Shown here piece after piece: positions 33,742-43,080 of a stretch of 64,000 nt of DNA (the first letter of the stretch is position 1; each line of letters begins with the position of its first letter). Location of the stretch: assembly GCA_963169455.1 (NCBI GenBank), contig CAUJDW010000002.1:1-64000 (forward strand), given 5' to 3'. The translations under genes and the position numbers were made by a program. Under the pieces are notes generated by a model. That model was not told where the DNA came from and made no database searches. It was given only the letters and a program-made list of their open reading frames with translations. The stretch is from Bacteroidota bacterium. GTDB lineage: Bacteria; Bacteroidota; Bacteroidia; Chitinophagales; Saprospiraceae.

Positions 33742-35859
33742 TTATGGCATTCCTATCTTTTCCACTTCGCCACGGAAATAGGCCGCGCGCGCATTTTCTT
33801 CTCCAACGACATTTACGATCTCCTCGAATTGGCGCCACTGGTCATAACCGTGCCAGTCGGGGATTAAGCTCGCATCATAATCGTAACTATCGCCTTCAAC
33901 CCTCTCCCGGAGTTCCGCATTGGAGCTGATTTCATTAGGCCAGAGGGTGAACCATACATTCCTGTCGAAATAGGAAGTGCCCCCTTCGGTAAATATTTGC
34001 TGCCGCCTCCTTCCCAGGCCTCCGGCGCGATCCGAATAATCATCATGGGTGACTTTGTGAAGATATTCGTGGATCATTGTCTGGAAAGTGCGCCAGAACT
34101 GGCGGCAGTTGTCATCCTCATCAGGCCGGCGCCACCGCTGTATGTATATATTCCCACCGGCTTGTACTCCGGACCAGTTTCTGCGGACGAGCAGTATCCT
34201 GTCCCGGTTGCCAGCCTCATTTACCCAGTCTGTGATTGCCTGGCTAAGGATATCGCTTTCCATATCACGGCTCATGTCGGCATTATGCTTGCTTAAAATG
34301 CTGACATCCGGGTAGATAGGGTCGATGGCGTTGTGGCCTGTGACCAGATAATTGGCAAAATAAATTAAATCTGCATCCGAGTAAGCCTGATCCCTCACAT
34401 CAAATAAATTGGGAGAAGCGCCGGTGGCGGATAAGGCGTCGCCTACGGCGTAGTGCCCATACAAATCATCGGTTCTTTCCTTAGCCTCATTAGCTATTTC
34501 TTCATAGCGGGACCATTCAAAACGCGGTAAAGTGTCCCGTTGTTGGGCTCTGGGGGTTAAAGCTGTAATTTCACGTTCCAGGGTTTCTGTAACATCCTCC
34601 TCAAAGGTACGCCCATCGACTTCATCGATGAAAGCCTCCACTTCGCCGGTAGCCGTCACGTTCATCCCCTGGTTTAAAATATCCCGCACTTGTTCGCGTT
34701 GTTCGGCGGAGGCTGGAGTAGTGTTTTGAGTAGGAGTGCTGAACTCTGAATGCAACATTTCGATCCGGCTTACCAAAGGCTGGAATTCGCTCTGAACCGG
34801 ATTGACTATCTTTTCAATAAAGCGATCATAATCCCCGCTTCTGGCTAATTCCATGATGATGACCCGCAGGCGGTTTTCTGCCCGCGACGGGTCGCCTGAG
34901 AGTTGGTTGAGAATCTGCATCACATGCCTGGCAGTACGCCGGTTTACATTTTGTGAGCACAATTCTCGGATGGCAGCCAGGATTTCCGTATTTCCCGCAT
35001 CTGATTCCAGGCTTGAACGGTCTTCAGTATGATGGCCTATGAGCCATCCGGCCAAGGCGCCGACTCCCGCCCCGACAAGGCCGCCTACCAGGGCGCCTAA
35101 ACCTCCGCCTGCTAATGCCCCTATTCCTGCTCCGACGAGGCCGCCAATTCCTGCCCCTAAGAGGCCTCCTAATAATCCGGATCTTTGGATGCGCCCGGTA
35201 GGTACAGCAGGAGCAGCCCCCTGCCCCTGCTGCACCACATGCGCCAACTCATGCGCCAGCAAATGGCCGCCTGCACTCGTGCCCGGTTGGTATTGCCCCT
35301 TGTTGAAATAGACATCCGAGCCATGGGTAAAAGCCTTTGCCTGTATGCTCTGGCTCATCGCGGCGGCCTGGCCGCCCGTGTGCACCCTCACATTGCTGAA
35401 GTCCGCCCCGAAGGCGCGGCCCATTCGGGCCTGAATGGCATCGGGCAGGGGGCCGCCTCTGCCTTTGCTCTGCTGTAGCTGCTCCCGCAAAACAGGAGAA
35501 GCTTCATAGCCGCCTTCGCCTGCGGGCATGCGCACAAGGGGCTTGGTTTGCAGGTTTTCTTCTTCATCTTCACAGGCGGCGCACATGCGTTGAATGCCAC
35601 CCTCCAATGGCTTGGCCTGCATCATTTCTTCCTCTTCCTCCATGCGCATCACCCTGTCGGCCATGGCGTCGGCCTGATGTTCATGAGTATTAAAAACCGA
35701 GCCGGCAGATAGTTTAGGATAAATTGCCGGAGTATTAAAAAAGGTCTTAGCCCTCCCCGCCTTCTGGGAGATTTTGTGCCCCTGCTCCTTGCCTTCAAAG
35801 TGGGGCTTTATGGGACTTGGGCCCGGAGCTGTCCTTGTTTTTAAAAGAAAAGCGTTCAT
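33742..35859 (-). CDS. eCIS_core (DUF4157) protein with glycine zipper and C-terminal HExxH domain
   Basis: 705 aa. A charged N-terminus with MRMEEEEEMMQAKP leads to the eCIS_core domain (about 130-215: FSNVRVHTGGQAA and LLAHELAHVVQQ). A glycine-zipper hydrophobic segment (about 228-280) of Gly/Ala/Leu could insert into a membrane. The C-terminal domain has a second zinc motif, HEYLHKVTH near residue 595, and a downstream acidic TEGGTSYF as a possible third ligand. This looks like injected cargo with a protease warhead; N-terminal eCIS_core domains mark proteins of such loci. ATG at 35859. Confidence 0.85.
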   Translation of the reverse strand: MNAFLLKTRTAPGPSPIKPHFEGKEQGHKISQKAGRAKTFFNTPAIYPKLSAGSVFNTHEHQADAMADRVMRMEEEEEMMQAKPLEGGIQRMCAACEDEEENLQTKPLVRMPAGEGGYEASPVLREQLQQSKGRGGPLPDAIQARMGRAFGADFSNVRVHTGGQAAAMSQSIQAKAFTHGSDVYFNKGQYQPGTSAGGHLLAHELAHVVQQGQGAAPAVPTGRIQRSGLLGGLLGAGIGGLVGAGIGALAGGGLGALVGGLVGAGVGALAGWLIGHHTEDRSSLESDAGNTEILAAIRELCSQNVNRRTARHVMQILNQLSGDPSRAENRLRVIIMELARSGDYDRFIEKIVNPVQSEFQPLVSRIEMLHSEFSTPTQNTTPASAEQREQVRDILNQGMNVTATGEVEAFIDEVDGRTFEEDVTETLEREITALTPRAQQRDTLPRFEWSRYEEIANEAKERTDDLYGHYAVGDALSATGASPNLFDVRDQAYSDADLIYFANYLVTGHNAIDPIYPDVSILSKHNADMSRDMESDILSQAITDWVNEAGNRDRILLVRRNWSGVQAGGNIYIQRWRRPDEDDNCRQFWRTFQTMIHEYLHKVTHDDYSDRAGGLGRRRQQIFTEGGTSYFDRNVWFTLWPNEISSNAELRERVEGDSYDYDASLIPDWHGYDQWRQFEEIVNVVGEENARAAYFRGEVEKIGMP
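35227..35682 (-). repeat. Near-identical 456-bp eCIS_core module, copy 1
   Basis: This segment of the 705-aa gene matches 41005-41460 of the 403-aa gene over 456 bp with no indel and roughly 90-95% identity by eye. Similarity stops abruptly just after the HELAHVVQQG codons, where the two C-terminal domains begin. Confidence 0.85.
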
Positions 35860-35881
35860 TAGGGCTGTTTTTGCATAAACA

Positions 35882-37189
35882 TCAGGGGGATTTTTTTAAA
35901 ACGACTGATTTGGAATGATTTTCGATATCGTACCTCAGGCAATCTTCTTCACGGCATAAGAACAAGTGATTCCCATCAGGTGAAAAGCAGGCCGCCTTAA
36001 TGTCCTCGTAAAAAAACGCCAGTGGAGAAGCCCCGTTGATTAATTTTCCGAATGCGAGCATTTTAAAATCACTGTTTTCGCACCACAGGGCTACTGCGCG
36101 GCTTTTGCTCCGGCCGGTTTCTTCTGTTGCAACTGGCGGTTTTTCCGGAAAGCCATACCAATCAAGTGATTTGCTGTCCACCTTCCTCCATCCGGATTTA
36201 AGTTCGTAGATGCCACCGTTGGCCTCCATGTCCATTAGAATAGCGTGTTTGCCGGTAGTGTCCATGGCGCTGACCGAGAGCCTGTCCATTGGCTCAAGAA
36301 AAGTTAGCGCGCATTTTTTCCGGATATCGAAAAGGAGGCTAACGTCACGATCGGGTGACAATATCCGGTAATCAAAATCAGGGAGCATTTCGTATTCCCA
36401 TTTCTTGTTTAACCAATCGTAATTGACAAAACCGGAATCTTCATAAAAAACACTTTTTCCAGCCTGCATGCCGGCCCAGGTAAGTGCAGGGGTTTGATAG
36501 ATTGTAAGCGCTCCGGCGGGCAATTCGCAGTGGAGCACGTTTTTTTCATAAACGAGCAGAAGGTTATTGGCATCCGGCATCCTGGCCTCCCTGATTTCGC
36601 GGGTGTTTAAAGTATGGGAAACGGCGATCTCCGTCGAGCTGGGCCGAAAAGGGGGCAGCATTTCTTCATAAATTTCAAAAATGGATTCCCCTTCAGTTTC
36701 TTCTTCCAGTGCCCAGCGCTCAATTGGCGAGGCCTGGCGGAGCAATAAAATCAGTTGGGATAAATATTTTTGTAAGGGCTGTAAAATTCGCTTGGCCAGG
36801 TGAGAGTCCGGAACATTGTGCTCTGAAAAATGATATTCAGCAGCTAATAAGGCCACTTTTTTAAACATAGATTGGATTGGTGAAAAAAAATCCGGCCCGT
36901 ATCTTTTTACTAATATCTCCATTGGTGGGATAGGCCAATTTTTAAAATACAACGGCCTGGCAGAATTATCTGTTTCCCCCAACCTGATATCAATTAATGG
37001 AGGCGTTTCAAAAATTTTCCAGTGGCTTTGAATAATAGGGGAATCCAGATTGCCCAATAAAAGTGAATAGTCAACCTTGGGTAACTTTTGCGATTGAATT
37101 TGAATCTCCAGAAAATGCCTTGCAGCTATAATTTCTGGTATATTTGAAGAAAAATAAAAATTCTCCAGAATTTTATCATGGCTCTGCAT
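35882..37189 (-). CDS. Unknown eCIS-locus protein, possibly beta-propeller-like at its C-terminus
   Basis: 435 aa from the ATG at 37189 (MQSHDKILENFYF). The first half is helical and aromatic-rich. The second half has repeated beta-strand stretches resembling a propeller (AGKSVFYEDSGFVNYDW; SAMDTTGKHAILMDMEANGG; IKAACFSPDGNHLFLCREED). No signal peptide or HExxH. It overlaps the end of the 1,051-aa eCIS_core gene by 14 bp, indicating coupled expression; a chaperone or immunity role toward that protein is only a guess. An upstream TTG would add nine residues. Confidence 0.7.
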   Translation of the reverse strand: MQSHDKILENFYFSSNIPEIIAARHFLEIQIQSQKLPKVDYSLLLGNLDSPIIQSHWKIFETPPLIDIRLGETDNSARPLYFKNWPIPPMEILVKRYGPDFFSPIQSMFKKVALLAAEYHFSEHNVPDSHLAKRILQPLQKYLSQLILLLRQASPIERWALEEETEGESIFEIYEEMLPPFRPSSTEIAVSHTLNTREIREARMPDANNLLLVYEKNVLHCELPAGALTIYQTPALTWAGMQAGKSVFYEDSGFVNYDWLNKKWEYEMLPDFDYRILSPDRDVSLLFDIRKKCALTFLEPMDRLSVSAMDTTGKHAILMDMEANGGIYELKSGWRKVDSKSLDWYGFPEKPPVATEETGRSKSRAVALWCENSDFKMLAFGKLINGASPLAFFYEDIKAACFSPDGNHLFLCREEDCLRYDIENHSKSVVLKKSP

Positions 37190-40100
37190 ATCCGGTAATT
37201 GTACTTCCCTTGGCAATAAAGTATGTCTTGATAAGAGGGATTTGTTTAGGAATTAGATAGGAAATTTTGAGCTTTTTCTTTTCATTTTCTGAAGGCCACC
37301 AAGTTCTTTTTATAACTTTAGAAGGGACATTGACAATGGTTGCGATGTGCTCTCCATTTTCAAAAAGCCAAATTGTTAATTCTGGAGTAGCGCCCTTCGT
37401 ATGGCTTGATAAAGCTTGTATTTGAATTGTGGCATTTTCGGCTTTAGTTCCCCTCCTTTCGTTATCTGTGGCCTGCTTCCGGGCATCGATTACCGGTACG
37501 CCATTACCGCCACCCTCCTCTTTTCCACCAGCAGCACCAGCTGATTGAACAGCTCCCTGAACAGCATTGAAATCATATTTGTTTTCGCCTTGTTTGGCTC
37601 CCTGCACAACAGTTATAAAGTCATCGGCGCTCATATTTTTTTCCTGGGCCATTTTGATGAGTTTCTCGATGTCTGCTTTTGAAACCGTTTTGCCTGTTGT
37701 TCCGCCGTTAAAAGAAGCTGCGATGTCGTTAAGGATTTGATCCTTGTATTTGCTTTCCCAGGCATTGGAATGTTGTTTATACTGTGAGGAGGGGATGGTA
37801 TAGGTTCCGGCATACCAGCCTGTGCCGGAGCCTGAGGATGCAGCAACACTCACCTTACAGGCTTCAACATCTTTCATGTAATCAGCCAATCCGGCTTTCG
37901 TAAACAATTTATTCATGAATGCAAGGATGTCATCTTTTAAGAATTTATCAATAAGGTCTTTGACAAGGGGGCGCATAAAATTTTTCTCAAACCATTCGGT
38001 GCCCACTACCAAGTCAAGCCCGACTTCGATTCCCACCTGGGCGACGAGCCCCCAAAGGCAGCCCAGTGCGGGGGGCGAAACGCAACTAATTACTTGTACA
38101 CCTACTCTGATAAGTGTTTCAGCATTGCTCAATATCTCGGCGTAGAATTTAATGTCCTCCATTTGATCAAGAATGCTTTCGAAAACCTGCATTTGTGCTT
38201 CATATTGGGCCGTGATTTCCTGAAGGAGATTTTCCACTTGTTTTTCCATGGCTTCGAGTTGGGCCAATAAAGCTTCCACCTCCTCCATATTGGTAAAGCC
38301 TTCTTCGAACTTTTGGATCATTCCGCCAATACAACCGGCGAAGATGGAGTACGTTTCGGCGATGAAGGCCTTAAACCCGATTTTAAAACCCTGCATCAGT
38401 AACTGGATCACCTTCTTCTTCCAGCCAAATGCAATACGGGATCCTGACAGCGAATCCGCCTTGGAACGTGTCTTTTTCGTACGTTCCTGGATTTCCTTAA
38501 ATTTATCTGCGAGTTTGTCGAATTTATCACCCAATAAAAAGCGAAGTTCTGCAACAGTTCTGCCCTTAGAGCCTTCCCAGAACTCAATTTGCTTAAACTG
38601 TTTACTTACCTCGGCAAATGCCCCGTGGGCAATAGTGGGGATGCCAATTTTCTTATCAAACGCTACCTTTTCCTCTACGATATCATCGATCTCTTTCCTC
38701 TTCAGATATTTTTTTGCATAGTTGTCAATCCATTTCTGACGGCTCTCCAGATAGCTCTTTTTTCGGGCACCCCAGTCCGTATCACGTTGAACAGATTTTT
38801 TCCGGGTTTTGTGTTTTACGGTAGCACCCGGCTGTGGGCTTCCATTTGCACTGGATTCCTTGCGTTTCATGTCCAGCCTCCTGCCCGGTTTCTTTTGGGT
38901 TACTTTCAGCCCTTTATTTACTTTGTCCAGTTCATCCATGACATCTTTCCCCGCCTGTTGGTATTTGGGCACATGCGAGGCCCAAGGATGGGGGAGCCAT
39001 ATATACAGGTAGAGGCCTTTTTCCCTGTATGGGTATAGCCAATACCGGCGAGTATATTGTCCGGATGCATGGGTTAAATGGCCATCTCCCAGGCTTCCAT
39101 TTTGTGCCGAAAATTTTGAATAATCTAAGCCATCAGGAATGACAATATCTTTGTACAGTTGTCCCTCATTGGTTGCGGCAATTCCAAAATCACGATGGGC
39201 ATACTGCGAAAACTCCTGTAGCCCTTTGCGATAATTGTTCAACTGGACCGTCGCCAATGTCAGGTTGTCATCGCCCTTTTTTATGTCACCTACAAAAAAA
39301 TCTTGTGGGAATGCTCCGGTAATTAGCGACCCTCTGGTTGAAGCAGTCACCTCATTTTTTTTCACATAGTATTTGACTACCCCATTTTCGTAAAATACCG
39401 ATACGGGTTCTTTCACCAATTGTGGGTTTCTGGTGAATTGGCCTTCCGGCTTTTTCAGTGAATTGCCGTTTGTCGTATTTTTGTATGCATATTTTTTTAC
39501 AATTTGCTTAGTAGCGGGATCTTCCTCTTCAGCGTATTTGGCTCCAAAGATTCCGGGGATAATGCTTCCCGTACTCTTAAAGAGGTCGGCGTATCCCATT
39601 TTTGTAAATCCTTTCCCGATTGTCTCCCCTCCTGGAATAGGTGCTTCCGTAATCAGTTCCGGGTTTTTTGCCCGGAGTTGTTCTTCGATTTTTTCGTGAG
39701 GGTCAAATTTTTGAATATCAGGAGCTTGAAAGGTTTGTACCTCCCCAGTTTGCTGAACTACATGGGTGAGTTCGTGGGCGAGTAACTTTAGCCCTTCCTT
39801 GGAATGGGGAGCATATTTGCCCTTGTTAAAATATATATCAGTACCGTGAGTAAATGCATGGGCCCCTAAGGATTCATTCATGTGAATTGCCGAGCTGCCC
39901 GTGTGTATCCGAACGTTGCTGAATTCAGCGCCCATTTTGCCTCCAATATCTTCCTGGATCGATTCCGGGATCGGCGAGCCTGAACCTGCTGAAGAATGGA
40001 GCATGGCGGAGAGTTCATCGGGTGCGTAACCCGAATTATCTTCCTGGCTTTGAATATCGGGCTTCATTTGCAACTCGATTTCCTTTTCACACCCTGAGCA

Positions 40101-40331
40101 TTTTCTCTGCAGGGTTATGGCCGGTGAGGATTTTCTATACACCAATTTTTCTTCTTCATCTGAGGGCGATGCAGATAATCGCATCACCTGATCCGCCACG
40201 GCATCCGCTTCTTTTTCGAATTGGTCGCCTGGCTCGTTAATACTAAGCTTGGGGAATATTTGAGCAGCCCTGAAGAACGGCTGTTCCCGGGCCGGAGAAG
40301 GAGCAGGCTGGTGTTTTTTCTTTTGGAGCAT
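37176..40331 (-). CDS. Large eCIS_core (DUF4157) protein with unknown C-terminal domains
   Basis: 1,051 aa from the ATG at 40331. The N-terminus has the cysteine pair RKCSGCEKE and the eCIS_core domain (about 115-195: FSNVRIHTGSSA, LLAHELTHVVQQ). The middle contains a Lys-rich segment (KKPGRRLDMKRKE) and a long helical region at about 660-790 with predicted coiled coil (EALLAQLEAMEKQVENLLQE) and hydrophobic helices (VISCVSPPALGCLWGLVAQV). The end is beta-rich (TPELTIWLFENGEHIATIVN). No second HExxH. A cargo toxin or structural cargo is likely; the activity is unknown. Its N-terminal module diverges from the other two copies. Confidence 0.8.
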   Translation of the reverse strand: MLQKKKHQPAPSPAREQPFFRAAQIFPKLSINEPGDQFEKEADAVADQVMRLSASPSDEEEKLVYRKSSPAITLQRKCSGCEKEIELQMKPDIQSQEDNSGYAPDELSAMLHSSAGSGSPIPESIQEDIGGKMGAEFSNVRIHTGSSAIHMNESLGAHAFTHGTDIYFNKGKYAPHSKEGLKLLAHELTHVVQQTGEVQTFQAPDIQKFDPHEKIEEQLRAKNPELITEAPIPGGETIGKGFTKMGYADLFKSTGSIIPGIFGAKYAEEEDPATKQIVKKYAYKNTTNGNSLKKPEGQFTRNPQLVKEPVSVFYENGVVKYYVKKNEVTASTRGSLITGAFPQDFFVGDIKKGDDNLTLATVQLNNYRKGLQEFSQYAHRDFGIAATNEGQLYKDIVIPDGLDYSKFSAQNGSLGDGHLTHASGQYTRRYWLYPYREKGLYLYIWLPHPWASHVPKYQQAGKDVMDELDKVNKGLKVTQKKPGRRLDMKRKESSANGSPQPGATVKHKTRKKSVQRDTDWGARKKSYLESRQKWIDNYAKKYLKRKEIDDIVEEKVAFDKKIGIPTIAHGAFAEVSKQFKQIEFWEGSKGRTVAELRFLLGDKFDKLADKFKEIQERTKKTRSKADSLSGSRIAFGWKKKVIQLLMQGFKIGFKAFIAETYSIFAGCIGGMIQKFEEGFTNMEEVEALLAQLEAMEKQVENLLQEITAQYEAQMQVFESILDQMEDIKFYAEILSNAETLIRVGVQVISCVSPPALGCLWGLVAQVGIEVGLDLVVGTEWFEKNFMRPLVKDLIDKFLKDDILAFMNKLFTKAGLADYMKDVEACKVSVAASSGSGTGWYAGTYTIPSSQYKQHSNAWESKYKDQILNDIAASFNGGTTGKTVSKADIEKLIKMAQEKNMSADDFITVVQGAKQGENKYDFNAVQGAVQSAGAAGGKEEGGGNGVPVIDARKQATDNERRGTKAENATIQIQALSSHTKGATPELTIWLFENGEHIATIVNVPSKVIKRTWWPSENEKKKLKISYLIPKQIPLIKTYFIAKGSTITGYAEP

Positions 40332-40362
40332 CAATTCATCCTTGGGGTTTTTATGTATGGCT

Positions 40363-41574
40363 CTAAACTACCGTCGTGTCACCGACAGGCAGAGGAAAAT
40401 CGCCAACCGGAGCGACAATATTTCTCAATCCATTGCAGTATTCCGGGCTTACGGAATTGCCCGAGCAGGCGGCCAGCGTTCCATGCCTTGGATCATGGCC
40501 TACAATTCCACTACTTATATGCCATAATTCGTGAGCCAAATGGTTACAGTTTGGATTCGGGTTTGGTTGATTAACACCAATTACGGCGTATGTTCTGCCT
40601 GTATATGTCGCATCAAATCGCGTATCTACAGTTACTCCACCTCCTGATTGAGGCACATCATCAACTACTAAAACGGGTATTCCTCTACTGCCGCTAAAAG
40701 TATTGCCAGTCCCCAATGCGGAAGCGTCCGGCGAATAATTCCAGCTTCCATCCGGATGCTCGGTGAGGAAGTTAAAAGTGGTTGCCCCCGGAAGGAGTGT
40801 CCAGTTAAAGTCAGCTTTTAAGTTAAGGCAACAATTCTTTAGAACAGTTTTAGCGCCATTGATTTGGCCTCGTAGGTATCTCATTGTTTCTCTTGTGGCC
40901 CTGCGCCTGAAATAGAAAGTTATCCAGAAATCGCGCTCTCCGCCGGAGCAGGTGCTGCAATCGCCGTCGTGGCAGTTTCTCTGAACAGTGGGATTTGCTG
41001 CCCCCTGCTGCACCACATGCGCCAACTCATGCGCCAGCAAATGGCCGCCTGCACTCGTGCCCGGCTGGTATTGCCCCTTGTTGAAATAGACATCCGAGCC
41101 ATGGGTAAAAGCCTTTGCCTGTATGCTCTGGCTCATCGCGGCAGCCTGGCCGCCCGTGTGCACCCTCACGTTGCTGAAGTCCGCCCCGAAGGCGCGGCCC
41201 ATGCGGGCCTGAATGGCATCGGGCAGGGGGCCGCCGCTGCCCTTGCTCCGCTGTAGCTGCTCCCGCAAAACAGGAGAAGCTTCGTAGCCGCCTTCGCCTG
41301 CGGGCATGCGCATCAGGGGCTTGGCTTGCAGGTTTTCCTCCTCTTCGGCGCAGGCCGCGCACTTGCGTTGAATGCCGCTCTCCAATGGCTTGGCCTGCAT
41401 CATTTCCTCCTCCTCTTCCATGCGCATTACCTTATCGGCCATGGCGTCGGCCTGATGTTCGTAAGCATCGCCCGGGGCGTTGATGCTGAGCTTGGGGAAT
41501 ATGGCAGCCGCGCCAAAATGGGATTGGCGCCGGTGGTGGCTTGTATTTTTTTCTTTTGTTTGAAAACCTCTCAT
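40363..41574 (-). CDS. eCIS_core (DUF4157) protein with C-terminal HELWH domain
   Basis: 403 aa. The N-terminal half is almost the same as that of the 705-aa protein (MRMEEEEEMMQAKP, RKCAACAEEE, FSNVRVHTGGQAA, HELAHVVQQG). The C-terminal half (about 210-403) is unrelated: cysteine-rich at its start (RNCHDGDCSTCSGGE) and with AHELWHISSGIVGHDPRH at about 346-363, a second HExxH with further His candidates for zinc. This is a second probable injected metallopeptidase. It is 15 bp after the tape-measure gene. ATG at 41574. Confidence 0.85.
   Translation of the reverse strand: MRGFQTKEKNTSHHRRQSHFGAAAIFPKLSINAPGDAYEHQADAMADKVMRMEEEEEMMQAKPLESGIQRKCAACAEEEENLQAKPLMRMPAGEGGYEASPVLREQLQRSKGSGGPLPDAIQARMGRAFGADFSNVRVHTGGQAAAMSQSIQAKAFTHGSDVYFNKGQYQPGTSAGGHLLAHELAHVVQQGAANPTVQRNCHDGDCSTCSGGERDFWITFYFRRRATRETMRYLRGQINGAKTVLKNCCLNLKADFNWTLLPGATTFNFLTEHPDGSWNYSPDASALGTGNTFSGSRGIPVLVVDDVPQSGGGVTVDTRFDATYTGRTYAVIGVNQPNPNPNCNHLAHELWHISSGIVGHDPRHGTLAACSGNSVSPEYCNGLRNIVAPVGDFPLPVGDTTVV
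41005..41460 (-). repeat. Near-identical 456-bp eCIS_core module, copy 2
   Basis: Partner of 35227-35682, same orientation, same length. The copies are separated by a 3-kb gene whose eCIS_core module is much more divergent, consistent with recent duplication or gene conversion of only the delivery module. Confidence 0.85.
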
Positions 41575-41589
41575 GGCGTCCGGTTTTGG

Positions 41590-43080
41590 TTACCACTCCA
41601 CTGCCAGCCGCTCCATCATCCATGGCAACTGAATGATGGAGATACCCCAGGGGAGCCTGTCGAGTAAAACATCCTGCGCTTTGTGTTCCAGTTGCAACTT
41701 CCAGCTATCGGGGCTTTTATACAACAAGCCCATGCGCTGCAGGAAACCTTCCTGCAGGAGTCCGGGAGAACTGCTTTTCAGGGCCGCCCAATGTTTTAGA
41801 ATAGCATCCAGCAATTCTTCGGCTTCCTGTTTTTCTGTTTCCGTCAGGACGAGGAAGCGGTTGACTGCTTCGTTCTGCGGCCATCCGCACAGCAGCTTGG
41901 GTATGAGGAACTCGTATTCACCCAACTGGCTTTCTCCGGTGGCCAGATAGAGCAAAAGGTGCATGGCGCGTTCCTGCTCTTCCTTGTTTTTCCAATCCTT
42001 GCCTTCAAGATAACCCAGGGTTTCAAATATGGCAGGCAAAAAGGGATGCAGAATCACCAGCCCGGCATTTTGAACGGCTATCTTTTCCTGCCCGGCTTTT
42101 TTTGTTGTGGAGGCTGAGGCGCCCGGCTGGCTTGCCTTTTGTCCGGCCCGGGCTGTTGCGCCTTCTGGCTGGATAGGTGGAGATGAAGTGGCCATGGAAG
42201 ATAACAGGCGCCGGGCTTCCGCTTCCCACCGGGCCCGGGGATGGATAAGCAGGGTGCGCAAAATGCCGGCAAGCAGATGTGTCCTGGCGCTTCTGTCCGG
42301 AGGGAGTGGTGGCTCTTGCTGATGGCCTGCCATCCAGCCTTGCACCTGGAGCCTGAAGGGCTCCGGAAGGGCGCGCCACCAAAGCTGCGGCAGCTCTGGC
42401 GTGGCTTCTTCCCGGGCCGCGGCAGGGGCGGCGTCAGGCTGTCGTGGCCGGGCTTCCGTTGGTTGTGCCGGGCTTCCCTGCTCCCCGAAAAGGTTTAAAA
42501 GGGCTTCTATCCACTGCGGGCTGAACTGGCGGGCCATTCGCTCCATGCTCAGGGGAGTCCGTGCAGCCAGTTCCCGGAGCATTTCGATCGCGCTATGGCT
42601 TTGGGCATTCAACACCTCCATCCATTCTGCTTCCAGCACCTCCCAGCTTTTTCCCTGGAAAGCGGGGGGTACAATGCCCTCAAGCAGGAACATGCGCAGC
42701 GCCTGAAGGCGGTTTTCAGCGGCGGATGCCAGCATGCCGCCAGCTAATTGGCTGCTGTCTGCCTCTTTTACCGTTGCAGGCTCCAGGCTTGCCTGCCGGA
42801 GTATGCGCTCCACTTCCCGTTGGATGGACAGGGCGCATAAGTTGACAAAATCCCGATCCAGGTTTTCCAGGGAAATGCGCCCGAGTTCGATTTCCAGCCT
42901 GGGAATGCGCAGCACAGCTTCACCCAGCCCCAGCCGGCTGAAATGTTCGTCGAGCCGTTGCGCTATATCCCGCTGGAACAACTGGCTTGCCCGCGATTGG
43001 ATGCGGAAAGCGCCGTTGGGGGAAGCCAGGCGCAGTTCGATTACCTGGCGGTGGATAATATGCCTTTGTTCTGTGCTCAA
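41590..43080 (-). CDS. Contractile injection system tape-measure-type protein (Afp14-like)
   Basis: 496 aa. The N-terminus (HIIHRQVIELRLASPNGAFR, then RDIAQRLDEHFSRLG and RIPRLEIELGRI) is the signature of the CIS tape-measure family found in eCIS loci; in particles this protein sets tube length. The start is a TTG at 43080 whose last two bases overlap the TGA of the upstream gene (TTGA), a coupled start; no suitable ATG lies before the conserved HIIHRQ. It is followed by the eCIS_core genes. Confidence 0.8.
   Translation of the reverse strand: MSTEQRHIIHRQVIELRLASPNGAFRIQSRASQLFQRDIAQRLDEHFSRLGLGEAVLRIPRLEIELGRISLENLDRDFVNLCALSIQREVERILRQASLEPATVKEADSSQLAGGMLASAAENRLQALRMFLLEGIVPPAFQGKSWEVLEAEWMEVLNAQSHSAIEMLRELAARTPLSMERMARQFSPQWIEALLNLFGEQGSPAQPTEARPRQPDAAPAAAREEATPELPQLWWRALPEPFRLQVQGWMAGHQQEPPLPPDRSARTHLLAGILRTLLIHPRARWEAEARRLLSSMATSSPPIQPEGATARAGQKASQPGASASTTKKAGQEKIAVQNAGLVILHPFLPAIFETLGYLEGKDWKNKEEQERAMHLLLYLATGESQLGEYEFLIPKLLCGWPQNEAVNRFLVLTETEKQEAEELLDAILKHWAALKSSSPGLLQEGFLQRMGLLYKSPDSWKLQLEHKAQDVLLDRLPWGISIIQLPWMMERLAVEW

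Noticed and set aside
43080..43080. Internal ATG as start of the tape-measure gene
   Set aside because: No ATG precedes the conserved HIIHRQVIEL region; the TTG overlapping the upstream TGA fits translational coupling.
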